Assembly (NCBI GenBank): GCA_023512835.1
Contig: CM042086.1
Location: 18,855,029-18,919,028, forward strand
Source: Taxillus chinensis
Taxonomy: Eukaryota > Streptophyta > Magnoliopsida > Santalales > Loranthaceae
Direction: 5' to 3'
DNA length: 64,000 bases
The notes under the pieces were generated by a model. That model saw only the letters and a program-made list of their open reading frames with translations. It was not told the DNA's origin and made no database searches. Below, piece by piece: positions 38,901 through 51,131 of the stretch (the stretch's first letter is position 1; every line of letters starts with the position of its first letter). A program made the translations under genes and the position numbers.

Positions 38901-41900
38901 TGCCATGGACTACCTCTTTATTTATTTATTTATTGTTTTCTTTTTCTGTTTCCATAATAATGGTCTATACCAGTATTTTGTGTTTCACTTGAGTATCACT
39001 ATTTTTCAACTATCTTCTTTAAAATTGTCATTTGAACATAAAGCTCCTACAATTTTTATTTTTTCATTAACCCCAAATTTGATTTTTTTTTCTTTCCAAA
39101 ATCATCCTCAAAAATGTCTTATTGAAGCTTTAATTTTTTTATTGAGCAAATATTATTTTGATGAAGCTATCATATTTGACCCATCATTTTTAGAACCATT
39201 CAACTAGAGTTTTCCCCCATATTATGTTAGAGGAGAATATGTATAAAATGATGTTAGCACTCATGGTGTTATTCGTCATTTGCGGGAATATGTATAGCAC
39301 TAGACACACACACCTGTGCACGCACACACGCATGCTTTCACTTTCACTTTCAATAATAATATCTAGTTTTCTCACTTTTAATACAGTTCACAATCGGAAG
39401 TGGATAATCCATTACTGTATTACGTTTGTAGCAGTTATATCCAAAGATCAGAACAATTCTGTTATGGAAAAATTACACATAAAAACAAAAACAAGAAAAC
39501 TAGTGCACCATCCAAAATCAGATATGTACAATAGCATACAAACCAGTTAATCAGAATATTCACACTAGAAAACCTATGATTTATAAAAAAAATCTCGATA
39601 TAGTTTAAAAAGCAAGAAGATAACATATAAACATCCATAAGCAAATGTTGTAAAGAAACCTTATAAAAGAGTTGTTTCAAAAGAATTCTATTGCCAGGAA
39701 AAATAGCAGATGTTTAAATCTCCAATTGGTCCAATGCTACCAAGAACATGAAATTAGACATTGTGCTAATGAATACTCTACCCACCCAAACAAAGAGATG
39801 ACCTCAAAACCGTCTTGAATAAGCAGAAAGACGCCCTAGTGTGTTTTTCAAAGTGATAGGGTTTATATGCATGTTTTTTAACAATAATGGTAGCTTAGGT
39901 GACATTTGATTATATTTAATGCTGAATGTTCAATTAGAAGTTAATGTTGAATGTTAAATATTGAATAATTTTAATTGTTTGTTTGTCATATCATTTCAAC
40001 ATCTCAATGGGTCTGATTACATATTTTACCCCTCTATGTAAATTCCAAGATCTTGACTCTATTAGATATACATATACACAAAACATCTATTTAATCTATA
40101 TATATATATATATATATAAACAATAAATTATCGATCCAATTAAATTTGCCCAGATTCATGACCTATATCCAATGGAATTTCAAAGAAGCATGTCTGGAAA
40201 ACCAGAATTTTTAAGCTCTCACTCCCCTAAAAATTTTCTCCCCACACTCATCACTTTTCATCACTAACAGTACAAGCATGTTCACGTCGCCAATGGCAAT
40301 CTATTCCTTCTCCCCATCATTTTCTTGCTTGCCCTATGAATCCTCCCTCGCCTTTTGGGTTCCTAGGCAACCAGTACACCAATGAAATTTTCAGGGGAGT
40401 CACAAACGGTCTCATCAACGTTTATAAATACGTTATTTTATTATAGTGGTAGCGTGGATAATACTTGGAATCGTGTACTCATCTATTTTTATCAAATTAC
40501 ACTTGTTTGTATTATTTTTGCTTGAAGCTGTGTTTTGTAAATCATATATTATATTGATTTAGTAGAATTTTGTGATATTATCATTAAGCTTATGTTTATT
40601 AAATATCACAAAAATTGTCTTTTTACAATCTAATAGTCTTCTAGACTATAAAGATGCTAAACGGTCCCCAGACCATCCAGGATCCTCTACCATCTTTCAA
40701 AATCTTGAAATTAGTGCAAAAGTCCCCTATCTCTTTGGAATGTTCTCCCTCTCCAGTCCATACTAGTTTTTGCACTTTTACAACTAATGTCAATGCTAAA
40801 ATTAATAAATTATGTGTCAAACATATACGCAATTATTAATTAAAAACATTGAAATCTCAAACAAGAAATTCAACAAACCTTCCCAGTCTTCTGTTTGGTC
40901 AAAAAAACTAGAAGATTTCCCATTAGGAATATCTTCAGTGTTTCCTCGTTGAACAGAAGCAATATGTGGATACTTCTCATCCTTTCCAAGAAGATTTGAC
41001 TGAAAGCGAAGAGAAGCAAATTTTAACGATACAAGTTTAGCTTCATAATATAAGTCATTATTATGAGTCAGAAAGGGATCAACATTGTGTGGAAGAAAAG
41101 ACAAACCTTTGGAAGCTCATGTTGACGGCGGATTGAAGATGTTCTCCATCCAACAACATCTTAAAATCCAGTCAAGATCAACTCAGATAAAGAATTGATA
41201 AGGTTATATGCTTCATATTTGAATTAAATGTTTTCTAGATATTAAAGAATAAATCAGAGGATACGGTCATAATTGGCATTTGCATATGCAACTCGACGCT
41301 TGAAAGAGCGCAAAGCTGATCTACACAGATCATAAATGATAACATAACGAAATTTTAAATGTCAGGAAAAAAAGCTTATGTTTTACTTTTTATGCATAGA
41401 ACTATTTTGGACTAATAGATACCAACATAAATTTAAGGTCATCACTATCATGGACCATTCTTAGTAACAGAGGGCGCCTCCCTTCATCATTGTCAGTGAG
41501 GAAAAGATGCTTTCCCGATCTCCCAACAAGCCAGTGCGCAGTTTGAGAAACTCTTCTTTCCAGGAATGGAAGGCCACAGAGCATTGGGAGCTATGGAAAC
41601 AAAGAGAATAGAAGAAAGTATTAAGAAGAGGATCACCAAGTCATACTATGATGCTGTAAAGGGACATTAGTTATTTAGTGTGTAGCGTAATGCATATTCA
41701 AATGAATTAAGTGAGTAAAACAGAAGGATACCAAACTGTTACGAGCCAGTAATCAAGCAATTGGTTGTGCATGTGCAGTTTGTGTCTTTCATTTAGTACT
41801 GTAGCCATTTTTTTATACTGCAACACTCATTACATTTCCAAACTACAGGAGATTCAGGGAAAATTTAGTAGCATAGAAGCATTGCAGCATAGACATGCAA

Positions 41901-43990
41901 CAAAAACTTTCCAGTACTTCTGCACACTGAAAGGGTATCATAGGTGTTAAAATTAACTGTCAAAACTCAAGATAATATGTTCCATCCATACAAGTCCTGT
42001 AAGGGTCTGCTCAATTTACCTGTTTATGACCCCATACACCAAGATGTGGTGTTGCAAATGTTATGAAATTCATGGGCTCCAATCCAGCAATTTTAGCTTC
42101 AGAAGGCTGCTGAAGACATTGCACTGAAAGATTTGACTCCTTGCCTAAGAAATTCCTAGCAAGAGCTGGGGATATCACTTCTTGACTCTGCCTGTATAGC
42201 CTCCCAATAGCATACCTTGCAACAAGGCCACCCATAGAATGAGCAACAAAGGAGATTTTTTGCACCTCAGGCCTATGTCTAACAACAGCCAACACCTGCA
42301 TCAGGTGATGTACACATAAAACTTTGGGAAAACTATAGTGTGTGGATGCTTTGACAAGCCTAAGTTTAAATAAAAATGTGGTACATTAACCTTTGCACAA
42401 GAAAAAAAAATGCCGTCTAGGCACAGGCATTTTTTTTTTGTGCATGACATAGGCAAATGCTTAGTTGCTTACTCATTCAACTAGCCCATGTGCCCACATC
42501 TCACCTTAGGCATACCTGGATGACAACATGCCTAGCACATCTGTAACTAGATGACAACATATGCCTAAGGCAAGCCTTTTTTGTGTCCTACACCCAGCCA
42601 GGTCTAGGTATGTTTATAACTATGATTCCCAGAATACCTCTTCAGCTAATCTCTCGCCCATCAAGTCAACGCCATCAAAAGTTAATGTCGATGAGTTGCA
42701 TTCACTGCCTGCTCAAAGAATGATAAGCCAAAAAATGAACTTTTAATCCAATAGCATGCACAGATTGCAAACCATCCACACTATACATATCGACAAAGTC
42801 ACAACTGAGTTTGTCAGGTCAGTATAACATTACTGACGCAAGTACAGCCATTGGCAACCTAGAGACAATTGAAATAAAAAGGATTGAAAGTTCAAACTTA
42901 TAGCTGCAACCACAAAATGTTGAGAAGCATATAAAATGGATCATCGGAATGGACCAAAATGGCAATGCAGCCGAGTAAAATGAAGGTAATGGCATTGCAG
43001 ACAAGTAAAACGGTGGTGGTGGTCCCAAAATGGAAATGCAGGCAAGTAAAATGAAGGTAATGGCGATGCATCCAAGTAAAATGAGGGTAACGGCAATGCA
43101 GACAAGTAAAATGGTGCATGGAATAGAAATTGGACAAGTGGATCACGACTGACCAAAATGGTAAGTCGCACCTCATTGGTTACATAAGAATCAACAACGC
43201 TCTTGAGAGATACGAAAACAACTGTATAATAACCATATATAAAGAGTGGACACTCACAATGAACTATAACTTTATCAGGAAGTTTCTTAACAAGCTGCTC
43301 TGCGCCATATCTCCAATCTGCGGCACTAAACAACCAAAAATGCATGCAAATATAAGTAAAACAATGGTGTCGTGTCAATCATAATTAAACAATAGTAAAA
43401 CTACATTAGCAATACAACTAAAATGGTGCAATTTTAAAGCGAATAATAAATACACATACATGCATGTATGTATACACAAACACGAAGGAAGTATGTTTCA
43501 GACAAAAAAAAAAAAATACATTCATAAACTGAAACTTCAAATTCCATTACAAAACTCAGAGGCATGAGTATACATATATGTACTGTGTGTGTGTGTGTGA
43601 ATATATGTATGTATGCATGTACCTGCCAATAATACCATTGACCATGACCACAAGATGTTGAGGCACCAATTTGGGGGCGGCAATGGCGGCGCTGCCGTCA
43701 GCGATATATTCTCCGCCGGCGACAATCGGAATCTCCGCCTTGCGGTCAACCAGGGGGGCGCCGCGGAAGAAGCAGCCACCCCCCATGCGGCGAGCGAAAC
43801 CCTTCTTACACCGATCCGCGGACAGCAGCGAGTACACCACCGCCCCTTTGGGCTTAGATCGAAACCCTAGGCCGAAGCAGGCCGGCCTGCGGGGCCTGAA
43901 TCGCGGACGGCGGCGGGCGGCGGCCGGAATCGCAGCAACCGATTTCACGGAGAATTCGAAGGGTGTGAGGGGGGAACCCAAAACTATCAT
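35936..43990 (-). CDS. DUF676-type alpha/beta hydrolase (putative serine esterase/lipase)
   Basis: Ten exons, read right to left: 43990-43623, 43325-43258, 42708-42638, 42295-42020, 41590-41427, 41320-41265, 41159-41107, 40999-40879, 38408-38311, 36007-35936, giving 448 aa with agreeing phases. The nucleophile elbow is A-H-S-M-G-G (Ser189). Conserved blocks match Arabidopsis At4g25770/At5g51180-type proteins as I recall them: VVMVNGIIGSAADWRYGAEQ, GLEPMNFITFATPHLG, CGLPFLERRVSQTAHW, VPWERVDVSF. The first 70 or so residues are rich in Arg, Ala, Ser and almost free of acids, so a plastid transit peptide is plausible. An in-frame ATG at 44143 would add 51 residues; I chose 43990 because that extension looks untranslated. 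The substrate is unknown. The long introns 8 and 9 hold repeats. The intron after the ninth exon starts GC (38310-38309). Confidence 0.93.
36008..38310. other. Hydrolase intron 9 (GC-AG, 2.3 kb)
   Basis: Begins with GC at 38310-38309 (CAG|GCAAGT) and ends TTCAG at 36008. The part 36360-37250 is less AT-rich than its flanks but gives no recognisable protein on either strand. No RNA gene seen. Confidence 0.6.
38683..39385. mobile_element. Possible TRIM or decayed LTR element in hydrolase intron 8
   Basis: Two similar segments about 530 bp apart (about 38816-38856 and 39340-39385) share AATAATAATATCTAGTTTTC and end in TTA(A)TACA. The first is followed at once by TGGTATCAAAG, which resembles the copia primer site. 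Candidate repeat starts are TGTCAGAG at 38683 and TGTTAGAG at 39225. The interior (38857-39224) codes for nothing recognisable. That is the layout of a miniature LTR element, but divergence is high and no target duplication was found. Confidence 0.4.
42958..43119. repeat. Minisatellite of about 30-bp units in hydrolase intron 2
   Basis: About five imperfect copies of a unit containing GCAATGCAGACAAGTAAAATG, several followed by AAGGTAATG, in direct orientation; the second copy is lengthened by a GGT triplet run. It produces apparent open frames that are not genes. Confidence 0.8.
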
Positions 43991-46205
43991 GGAACTGTCT
44001 TGACACCAAAGCCAACGATAGCGAGTGATTGGTTGTGGTGGGGGTGCAGAATCGCCGGGAAATGAGTCAGCGGGTTTGTGTGTATGCGTCAGCGTGACGC
44101 ACAGACAAGGAGGGAACTGTTTCTGTTTCTCGATTTTCCTCAATTATTAATATTAATATATGAGGCTTCTTATTATTATTTTTTTCCATGGACCTCTTTG
44201 TTTTGTTTTATGTTTTTTTTTTTTGGGGGGTGTTTTTCCGTTACCACAAACTCTCAAACATATGCTGAGCGTTCACACAAAGCAAAGTTATGTAAGTGCC
44301 ACGACAACATTCTGGTGATGACAACAGAACAGGGTTTTTTTTTTTTTTTTTTTTGTGAAAATGATGGAAATTGTAAAAGCCAAAAGAGGCCGTGCTTGGG
44401 CACATGGGCCGACGCCTTGGCGTAAATATAGGAATAGTTGTGAGTGTATCGGTGAAATGCAAAAAAATATTGAATAAAACAGTGATAATGTAGGAAAGCA
44501 CCTATACATAATGGTATAGTACCTTTCGTATTTTGGTGCCTTAATCCATGAACTCAATATATATGCATATCATGTTAATTTTTAATGTTAAAAATAAAGT
44601 AAATTAAAAGTATAATTTGAATTATATAAAGTTTAAATTTAACAAGTTGAATTTGAATTCTCATTTTAAATAAATTATATCATATTTCATTTTAGCAATA
44701 TATATATATATATATATAGTGAGGGCTCCCAAATGAGGCCGGGTACTTGAGACGCCAATCGCACGCGGCAAATGTGTGCAGTGCCTGTGGCTGTCATTCC
44801 ATTTCGCATGGCGGGCCCTTTCGGTCCCAAAAACTGACAATAAAGAGCTCACGGGTTGAGCCACATACCACCCAATTATTGTTCACGAGAGCACTTCAAC
44901 TTGATATGTAATTAGGAATGCATTCCCCAATATACGCGATCACTGGCTGAACTGAAAGTAGTCTGTACTCGTGCGTGACCCAAATGAAGCTTTAAATATG
45001 TGCATGATGGCACAATCATATTTGATAATAGATAATTCACTAGAAATATACACAGTTGGTACCCACATCTGTACTAAATTCCCGATCAAATCATGATAGA
45101 ACATATATAAATTTTAAAACTTCACTGCACAATATATCATATAGCGTGCTAAAAGAAAAAAGGGAGAAACTTCTTTTCAATTCGATTCCATACACAGAAT
45201 TAAGCCTTTTAATTTCATTCATACACAGATACATGGTGGGTGACCCTGTGGCCCAAGAACCAATCGGAATAGTTTTTGAGGAAGATTACAAACTTGAGGA
45301 TGTTTGGTCTTAAAATTTAATTTTCTGTTTTAAAAAATTATTTTTTAAAAATATATTTAGATATTATTTTCATATGAATTGAAAACAATTACCAAATAAA
45401 TTATTATTATTTGTTTGGTAATTGTTTTTCTAAAAGGAAAAAAACTATTTTCATCTGTTATCTTAGGGAGAAAGAGAAAAACAAAAAACATGAGAAAACA
45501 CCAAAAATATTTTCTATTTTCTGTATTTAAATAAATATCACCCCAAATAATAATTACATGGTATTTTTTTTATTTAAATACAGAAAAAATAACTATTAAA
45601 CATAGCCTTACCATCTTAGCTCTTATCTTATTTATCTGTAAAAGAAGGTTAAAACATATATAAAAAAAAATAAAAATAAAAATATTATATTTTAAAACCA
45701 TATGGGCTAATATGACAAATTTAAAGTGAATAATAGTATAATACTTGAGAACCGTGTGACTCAAATTAAATCCTACTCCATCCATAAGTTTTATTGTTCA
45801 AAAGTTTAATCTGGATCAATTAACCCGTTTCACAAAAAGAGTTAGTATTATCATGATTGCCGAATTTAATTATTATATTTATTAAAAATATATTCCAAAG
45901 ACAGCAAATCATTCTCTAATCTCTATGGTTAATTTAACAAAGCCACATTTTTAAATATTAAATTATTTATGATTGAACATATAAATTTATTATTGCTCAT
46001 CTCGTGATATGCTCCACCAATCACACGTCTCCTTGCAAGTTCCAACTCTATTTAAAGCCAAACCTCGAGATATGGATACAGTACAATTAAACAAACTTTC
46101 TGCACCGCGCTTGGTGCTTACTACCTAGGTAGCCGGCTAAAACTGATGAGCCTTCCGTTGCATGCCTACACCTTAATTATAATTTACTCCAACCCACGAA
46201 AGAAC
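43991..46205. other. Region between divergent hydrolase and CAP genes
   Basis: Both genes point outward, so both promoters lie here. There are T-rich homopolymers at 44212-44224 and 44335-44354 and a TA run near 44698-44718. The stretch 45297-45606 has weak inverted ends (GGATGTTTGG against GGCTATGTTT backwards) as in a decayed MITE. CTATTTAAAG at 46048-46057 is a candidate TATA element for the CAP gene. Nothing else recognised. Confidence 0.5.
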
Positions 46206-46811
46206 ATGAAAGCCTCCTACTTTATTCTCGTCCTTTGCTTCATTCAACTCACCGGAACAACAACCCCTTCTTCTCCACTGCCTTCCTCCTCTCAGCCACG
46301 GTGGTATGCGCCGGCTGGTGGCGTGGAACGGCCTCAAAACGACACCGTTTACAGGGTGTCCAAGCAGCTCTGTTGGGGCTGCGTCGGCGAGTCCCTCCAG
46401 TTCCTCTACGCCCAAAACCTGGTCCGCGCCGCCAAGTGGGAGCTCCCCTTAATGTGGGACTCCCGGCTCGAGAGGTACGCGCGGTGGTGGGCGGCGGAGC
46501 GCAAGTCCGACTGCAAGGCGGAGCACTCCTTCCCTGAGGGCGGGTTCAAGCTCGGCGAGAACATCTTCTGGGGCAGCGGCGACGGGTGGACTCCGAGCGA
46601 CGCCGTGCGCGCGTGGGCGGACGAGGAGCGTTACTACTCGTACGAGAACAACTCATGCCAGGAGGGGCGCGTGTGCGGGCACTACACGCAGATCGTGTGG
46701 CGGGACACCCGACGGGTGGGATGTGCGAGGATCGTATGCGACGATGGGGATGTGTTTATGACGTGTAACTATGATCCTGTCGGTAATTACGTTGGCCAGC
46801 GACCGTATTAA
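46206..46811 (+). CDS. Secreted CAP/PR-1-like protein
   Basis: A single-exon gene of 201 aa from the ATG at 46206. It starts with a hydrophobic signal peptide (MKASYFILVLCFIQLTG), then a Ser/Pro-rich linker and a complete CAP domain (about 65-201). Signatures: H in A-E-H-S-F, GENIFWG, CAP1 motif C-G-H-Y-T-Q-I-V-W, CAP2 motif C-N-Y-D-P-V-G-N-Y. The paired His and Glu of the CAP cavity and the usual cysteines are present. CAP proteins are secreted; some bind sterols and some act in pathogen defence. It resembles the Arabidopsis At4g25780/At5g57625 branch rather than basic PR-1 itself. The coding region is very GC-rich in third positions compared with its AT-rich flanks. An in-frame ATG at 46146 would add 20 residues before the signal peptide and is less likely. 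Confidence 0.94.
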   Translation: MKASYFILVLCFIQLTGTTTPSSPLPSSSQPRWYAPAGGVERPQNDTVYRVSKQLCWGCVGESLQFLYAQNLVRAAKWELPLMWDSRLERYARWWAAERKSDCKAEHSFPEGGFKLGENIFWGSGDGWTPSDAVRAWADEERYYSYENNSCQEGRVCGHYTQIVWRDTRRVGCARIVCDDGDVFMTCNYDPVGNYVGQRPY

Positions 46812-49800
46812 AAATATGCTATAATATTATAAAAGGTTGTTTGGATTTTTAGGATTATTTAAAAAAATTGTGAGTATAAATAAAATTATTTGAGGCTTAT
46901 TATTTTTAAAAATAATTTTATTTTAAAAAATAATATCATGGGTTTGTATATTAGAGTGAGTGCATGAGCCGTCCCTACAAAACTAATCTCATGTGACTCT
47001 CGTAGTTGAAGTATTATGTATTATGAGTAACTTTCTCTCTCTGGCGGTCTTGTCATTTGGGTTAGCGGCACCACCCCCTTCGACCCCCCTCCTCGCGACC
47101 GTCCCTCTCCCTCTCTCGACACGCTGCCCAGCAGCCAACCCCTCGGCATCCTCTCCAGCCAGTTCATGGGTGGGGGTGGATGGATTTGCTGGTCGGAAGT
47201 CTTAGATGGGGGCTTCTCCTAGCCGCTCTTTTTGTGGTGAGTAGCAGCTCTTTTTCATCTCTGGCCGCGGTTGCATCCCGGCCGTTGTAGTCCTCCAGCG
47301 TGGGACATCACCTCCTTCATTCTATTCTTCAAATAGAATTCGTTGCTAATTCTATTCTTTCTCGTGCGTCTGACCCTGCAAAAGTCTGTTTTAATGTAGA
47401 GGCATCACCTCCTTTTTCTGGTGGGATCCTTATGAATTAGAGCCTTAGAGGAGCTGGATGATAAGCTGATCTTTGGCTTCTTTTTCCCTCTACATTAAAA
47501 TAAATTAAATAAATATTTAATATTATTTATTTAACTCTTAAATATATATATATATATATATTAACACACGTTAAATAATTAACTCTTAAACACAACTAGA
47601 AAATTATATCATGATGATTTAATATTTCATACCAGAATAAACAGTACTAGCTAGAGAATCCAAATAAATTTACTTAATCGAAGTTTTAATAAATAATAAT
47701 TTAATTGATTAATCGTTCGATACTAAATTTGTTGGGCCCTCTAACGAGTCTTGACATTTTTTATGATATTGAGAATGATGTCTCAGCCCGCCAGGCTCCT
47801 ACTTACAATTTACGCCCCCATCGCTTTTGCTTTTGTGGCGTGTCCCTCACCAAATGGTGTGGTTCCTCACAACTTCATTGATTCACCATTGTGCTTATTG
47901 TTTTTTATTATTGTATTGTTAATCTCCTGTTTCTTTAGCCTTTTGTTTGGATCATTGTCATATCTGTAATAGGCCTTCTTTTCCCTTGGGTTAGACTATC
48001 ATTTGCTCAATTTCGCTGTACTTGCTATTTCTTTAATAATATTCTATGGTTTAAAAAATAGTATTTATCTTAGAGAACTTATACCTTAGACAGAGTTATA
48101 TGACAAATCATATATGCAAGACGTTAGATCATGTTAGTCTTGAGGCTTGATCTAGACGGCGGTGAATGAACAAGTTCATAAAGTTTCTAGGAAATTAATT
48201 TAACGCACATATACTTTTTTCTTTTTTCTTACAATAATAGATGTACCCCATTTTGATTTGTTACATGATGATGATGTGTGCCTTATTGATATTGAACTAT
48301 AAATTATATTGTTCTATGATGAATGTTATAATGTGGTTATTATCATACTCCTTGTATAGGACTATGAAACTCCCTATGTGGAACTATAAAAGCATAATTC
48401 AGGCAGCGATTCATGACTTGAACATAATTCGAATGCTGACTCGTGGCTTGGGCAATTGAAAGATTACTAACCATGATTTGCTAGTAGAAAGAGTACTAAC
48501 CTCATACATGGAACAATGTAGTTGTCACGTCTCCAATTCCACAGCTGACTAAAACCAAGCACGTTACTTCCTTGTGCTTCCACAACGAATGTTGTCTCGT
48601 CCGTCCTGTGCATTCATAAAACGTGAGTATAAAAAGTACCATCCGAGTAACATGTATATAATTCTAAACATCACAACATAAACCATTATTTTCATAAGTA
48701 TCAATCATTGAAATATAATTATCTACAAACCCTTGTCTTCGAATAGAACTTTAAACAAAACAAATAACAAAGTTCATACGATAGTATTTTTCCTGTCCCG
48801 TTGTGTGGTTCGGTTAACTTATGTCAGCACTTGAAAAATAAATCAACAAGTAGGGATGAGCACAAAGGTCAGTTTAACCATAACATTCCTAAGCTACATG
48901 CTTTGTACTCATGTGGATGTGTAGTGAAAATTACCAGCTAATAATATAATAATAACATGTAAGCAAACATATCAAACTGTCATATAAGCAACCATATCCA
49001 TCATACTACCACAAAGCCAACCAAACTGTTACACAAACAACTATATCACAACATAGTAAACCATATCGCCACACAAGCAACCAAATCATCCATCCTTAGC
49101 ATATCCCTCATATAGGATCATAACTAACATAATATAAGGTGTATTCCTCATCCGGGCTCATAGCCAATTACAACATAAAGCATATTAATCATGAATACAC
49201 AAACTATAACCACATTTATTCTAGAGTACATAATTATATCATCATATAATCATGATATAACATCAATAGGGAAACCAAACTCAACCATGCACACAGAATT
49301 AACTTTCGTATTACAGTTTTGAGATACATGTTTCATATCACCTTATAATATTAACTAACAAAATTATCATGGGAGATTAAATAGTGACATTTAAACCTTA
49401 TTCAAACTTAACTAATTAAAGTTCAATCAATAACTAAGGAGATTCTCATGGGTTCCCAATCCACTGAGACTTACCAATGTACATCTCAAAAGGCTCATCT
49501 TAAGGTTTCCTAAGTCTCCAACCTAGCTAAAGTCAAAACAACCCATATTGGGTAATACTAGCCTTACATGTGGCGATTGCTCGTGGCAGGGTGCCACAAG
49601 CACTACTACGAGTTGAGTTTGTGCTTGTGATGGTACCATTTTAGCCTGGGAGGCTACCCATGACAGGGGTGTCCCAGGCACCCCAATATAAGTGCCACTA
49701 CAAACCCTAGTGCGGGCTTTTATGCCTTCTCATTAACAAGCTTTGCTGTTCAATACCTCTAATCCATGGTCTTCCAAATCCTAACACAGTCAACACGTTC

Positions 49801-50599
49801 AAGTCTACAGTTTTCTAATCCTATCTCAGTTACATGCAATACGTCTTTTTCTTAAGTTTAACCCCTAATCCTAATCGATTGAAGATGTTATCAAGCCTTA
49901 GGAGTGATAAAAAGGATAAGATCACTTACCTCAAATATCCCACAATATGTTACACTTGTCGGGACGTCCAAGAATGCCTTATAGCCTCAAGTTTTGACAT
50001 CTTTTTCTCACACCTCTTCACTTAGGATGCCCAAGGCTTCTCAAATTGTGAAATATCAACAACAAACACGACCTTCATATTTAGAGGCATCCTCCTTCTC
50101 CCCATGAGTCTTGTTTCCATTAATTACTTATTTTTTCTCCCAATATGTAACTCCCTTACACCAAGTTTCCTAATTCCATCAAAACTTCTCTTTTTAAACC
50201 ATGAATAAAAATATTAAAAAGTCCTTAATTCATTAAATCTAGAATTTCTTTTAAATATTAATATTATTAAATCCCTAAATAATTTAATTAACTAATTTAC
50301 CCTTTAATTTATCACTAAATATTACCATAATACCCCCAAGTCATCCAAACTCCAAATAAAGCTAACTTAAAGCCAAAATAATAATATTTTTGGCCATAAC
50401 AACAAAATAACATCCCATATATAAGCTATCTTTCAACCCATTTCAAGCACAAGACATTACAGTAGTACTCATGACTGTAGGCTAAATCTAAACTCATTCC
50501 CAATAGTTAGACATAACACTCAGTGAGATATTAAGTCATTTTTCAGCTGGATGGAAAATATTACATTCTCACAAATGCAACACTCACAACAACAAAAAC
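46812..50599. other. Intergenic DNA, probably decayed repeats
   Basis: Between 46980 and 47460 the sequence is less AT-rich and carries C-rich runs but no recognisable protein. The stretch 48430-50480 is moderately AT-rich and has the feel of a decayed LTR-type repeat (for example the TGGCGATTGCTCGTGGCAGG region near 49570), but I found no paired ends or coding motifs. No gene called. Confidence 0.4.
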
Positions 50600-50609
50600 A
50601 TAATTTAAT

Positions 50610-50777
50610 AACAATTTTAAAGTATCATTAAAAGTAAAAGATGAATCGATCAATTATTAAAAAAATTAAAATAAAAAATAACACTTTTAAAAATATCATC
50701 AAAAAATACAAATAATAACACTTAGAAAGCATCGTTAAAAGACTAAAGGACAACACTTTAAAAGTATCATTAATTTT
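50610..50777. repeat. Subterminal-repeat-like array (CACTA-type pattern)
   Basis: Four related units start at 50610, 50680, 50717 and 50752, sharing AACACTTTTAAAA(G)TATCATTAAAAG; the third reads AACACTTAGAAAGCATCGTTAAAAG. Clustered short repeats of this kind (often containing CGTTAAAAG) occur just inside the ends of plant CACTA transposons. The CACTA terminus itself and a 3-bp duplication were not identified. Confidence 0.4.
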
Positions 50778-51131
50778 GAAATAAAAAATATTTAAATTTT
50801 TTACTTTCTAATTTTTGTTTTTATATATATAATCTTATAAAGAATAAATTATAAAACATAATAATTTCCAAAAATAATTTTTTTAAATAAAAAGTCATAC
50901 ATTTAAAAGCTTCAATATGCATGTTGAAACCTAAAACAATAAACTAGCTTTAAAAAAATATAAAGCCATTTTTACATTACAAAGTCAAATTTTACTGTCC
51001 AATTCAAAAATTATAAATTAATAATCCCGATCCTGTAGAGGGAATGACTGTTTACTTCCGGGTCAAAATGGGTATGGCGGAAGTGATGCCGTGGGAGCAG
51101 TACTGGGATAAGAAGAGTATGTTGCTGCCGC

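Noticed and set aside
42898..43378. Long minus-strand open frames of 69-145 codons
   Set aside because: They read through hydrolase exon 2 into intron 2 and its 30-bp minisatellite, giving repetitive HFTCLHCHY-like peptide.
43671..44003. 110-codon GC-rich plus-strand open frame
   Set aside because: Antisense to exon 1 of the hydrolase, whose minus-strand frame continues in phase into nine more exons.
46173..46768. Overlapping open frames in other frames of the CAP gene
   Set aside because: Shadows of a GC-rich coding exon; only the 46206-46811 frame shows the CAP motifs.
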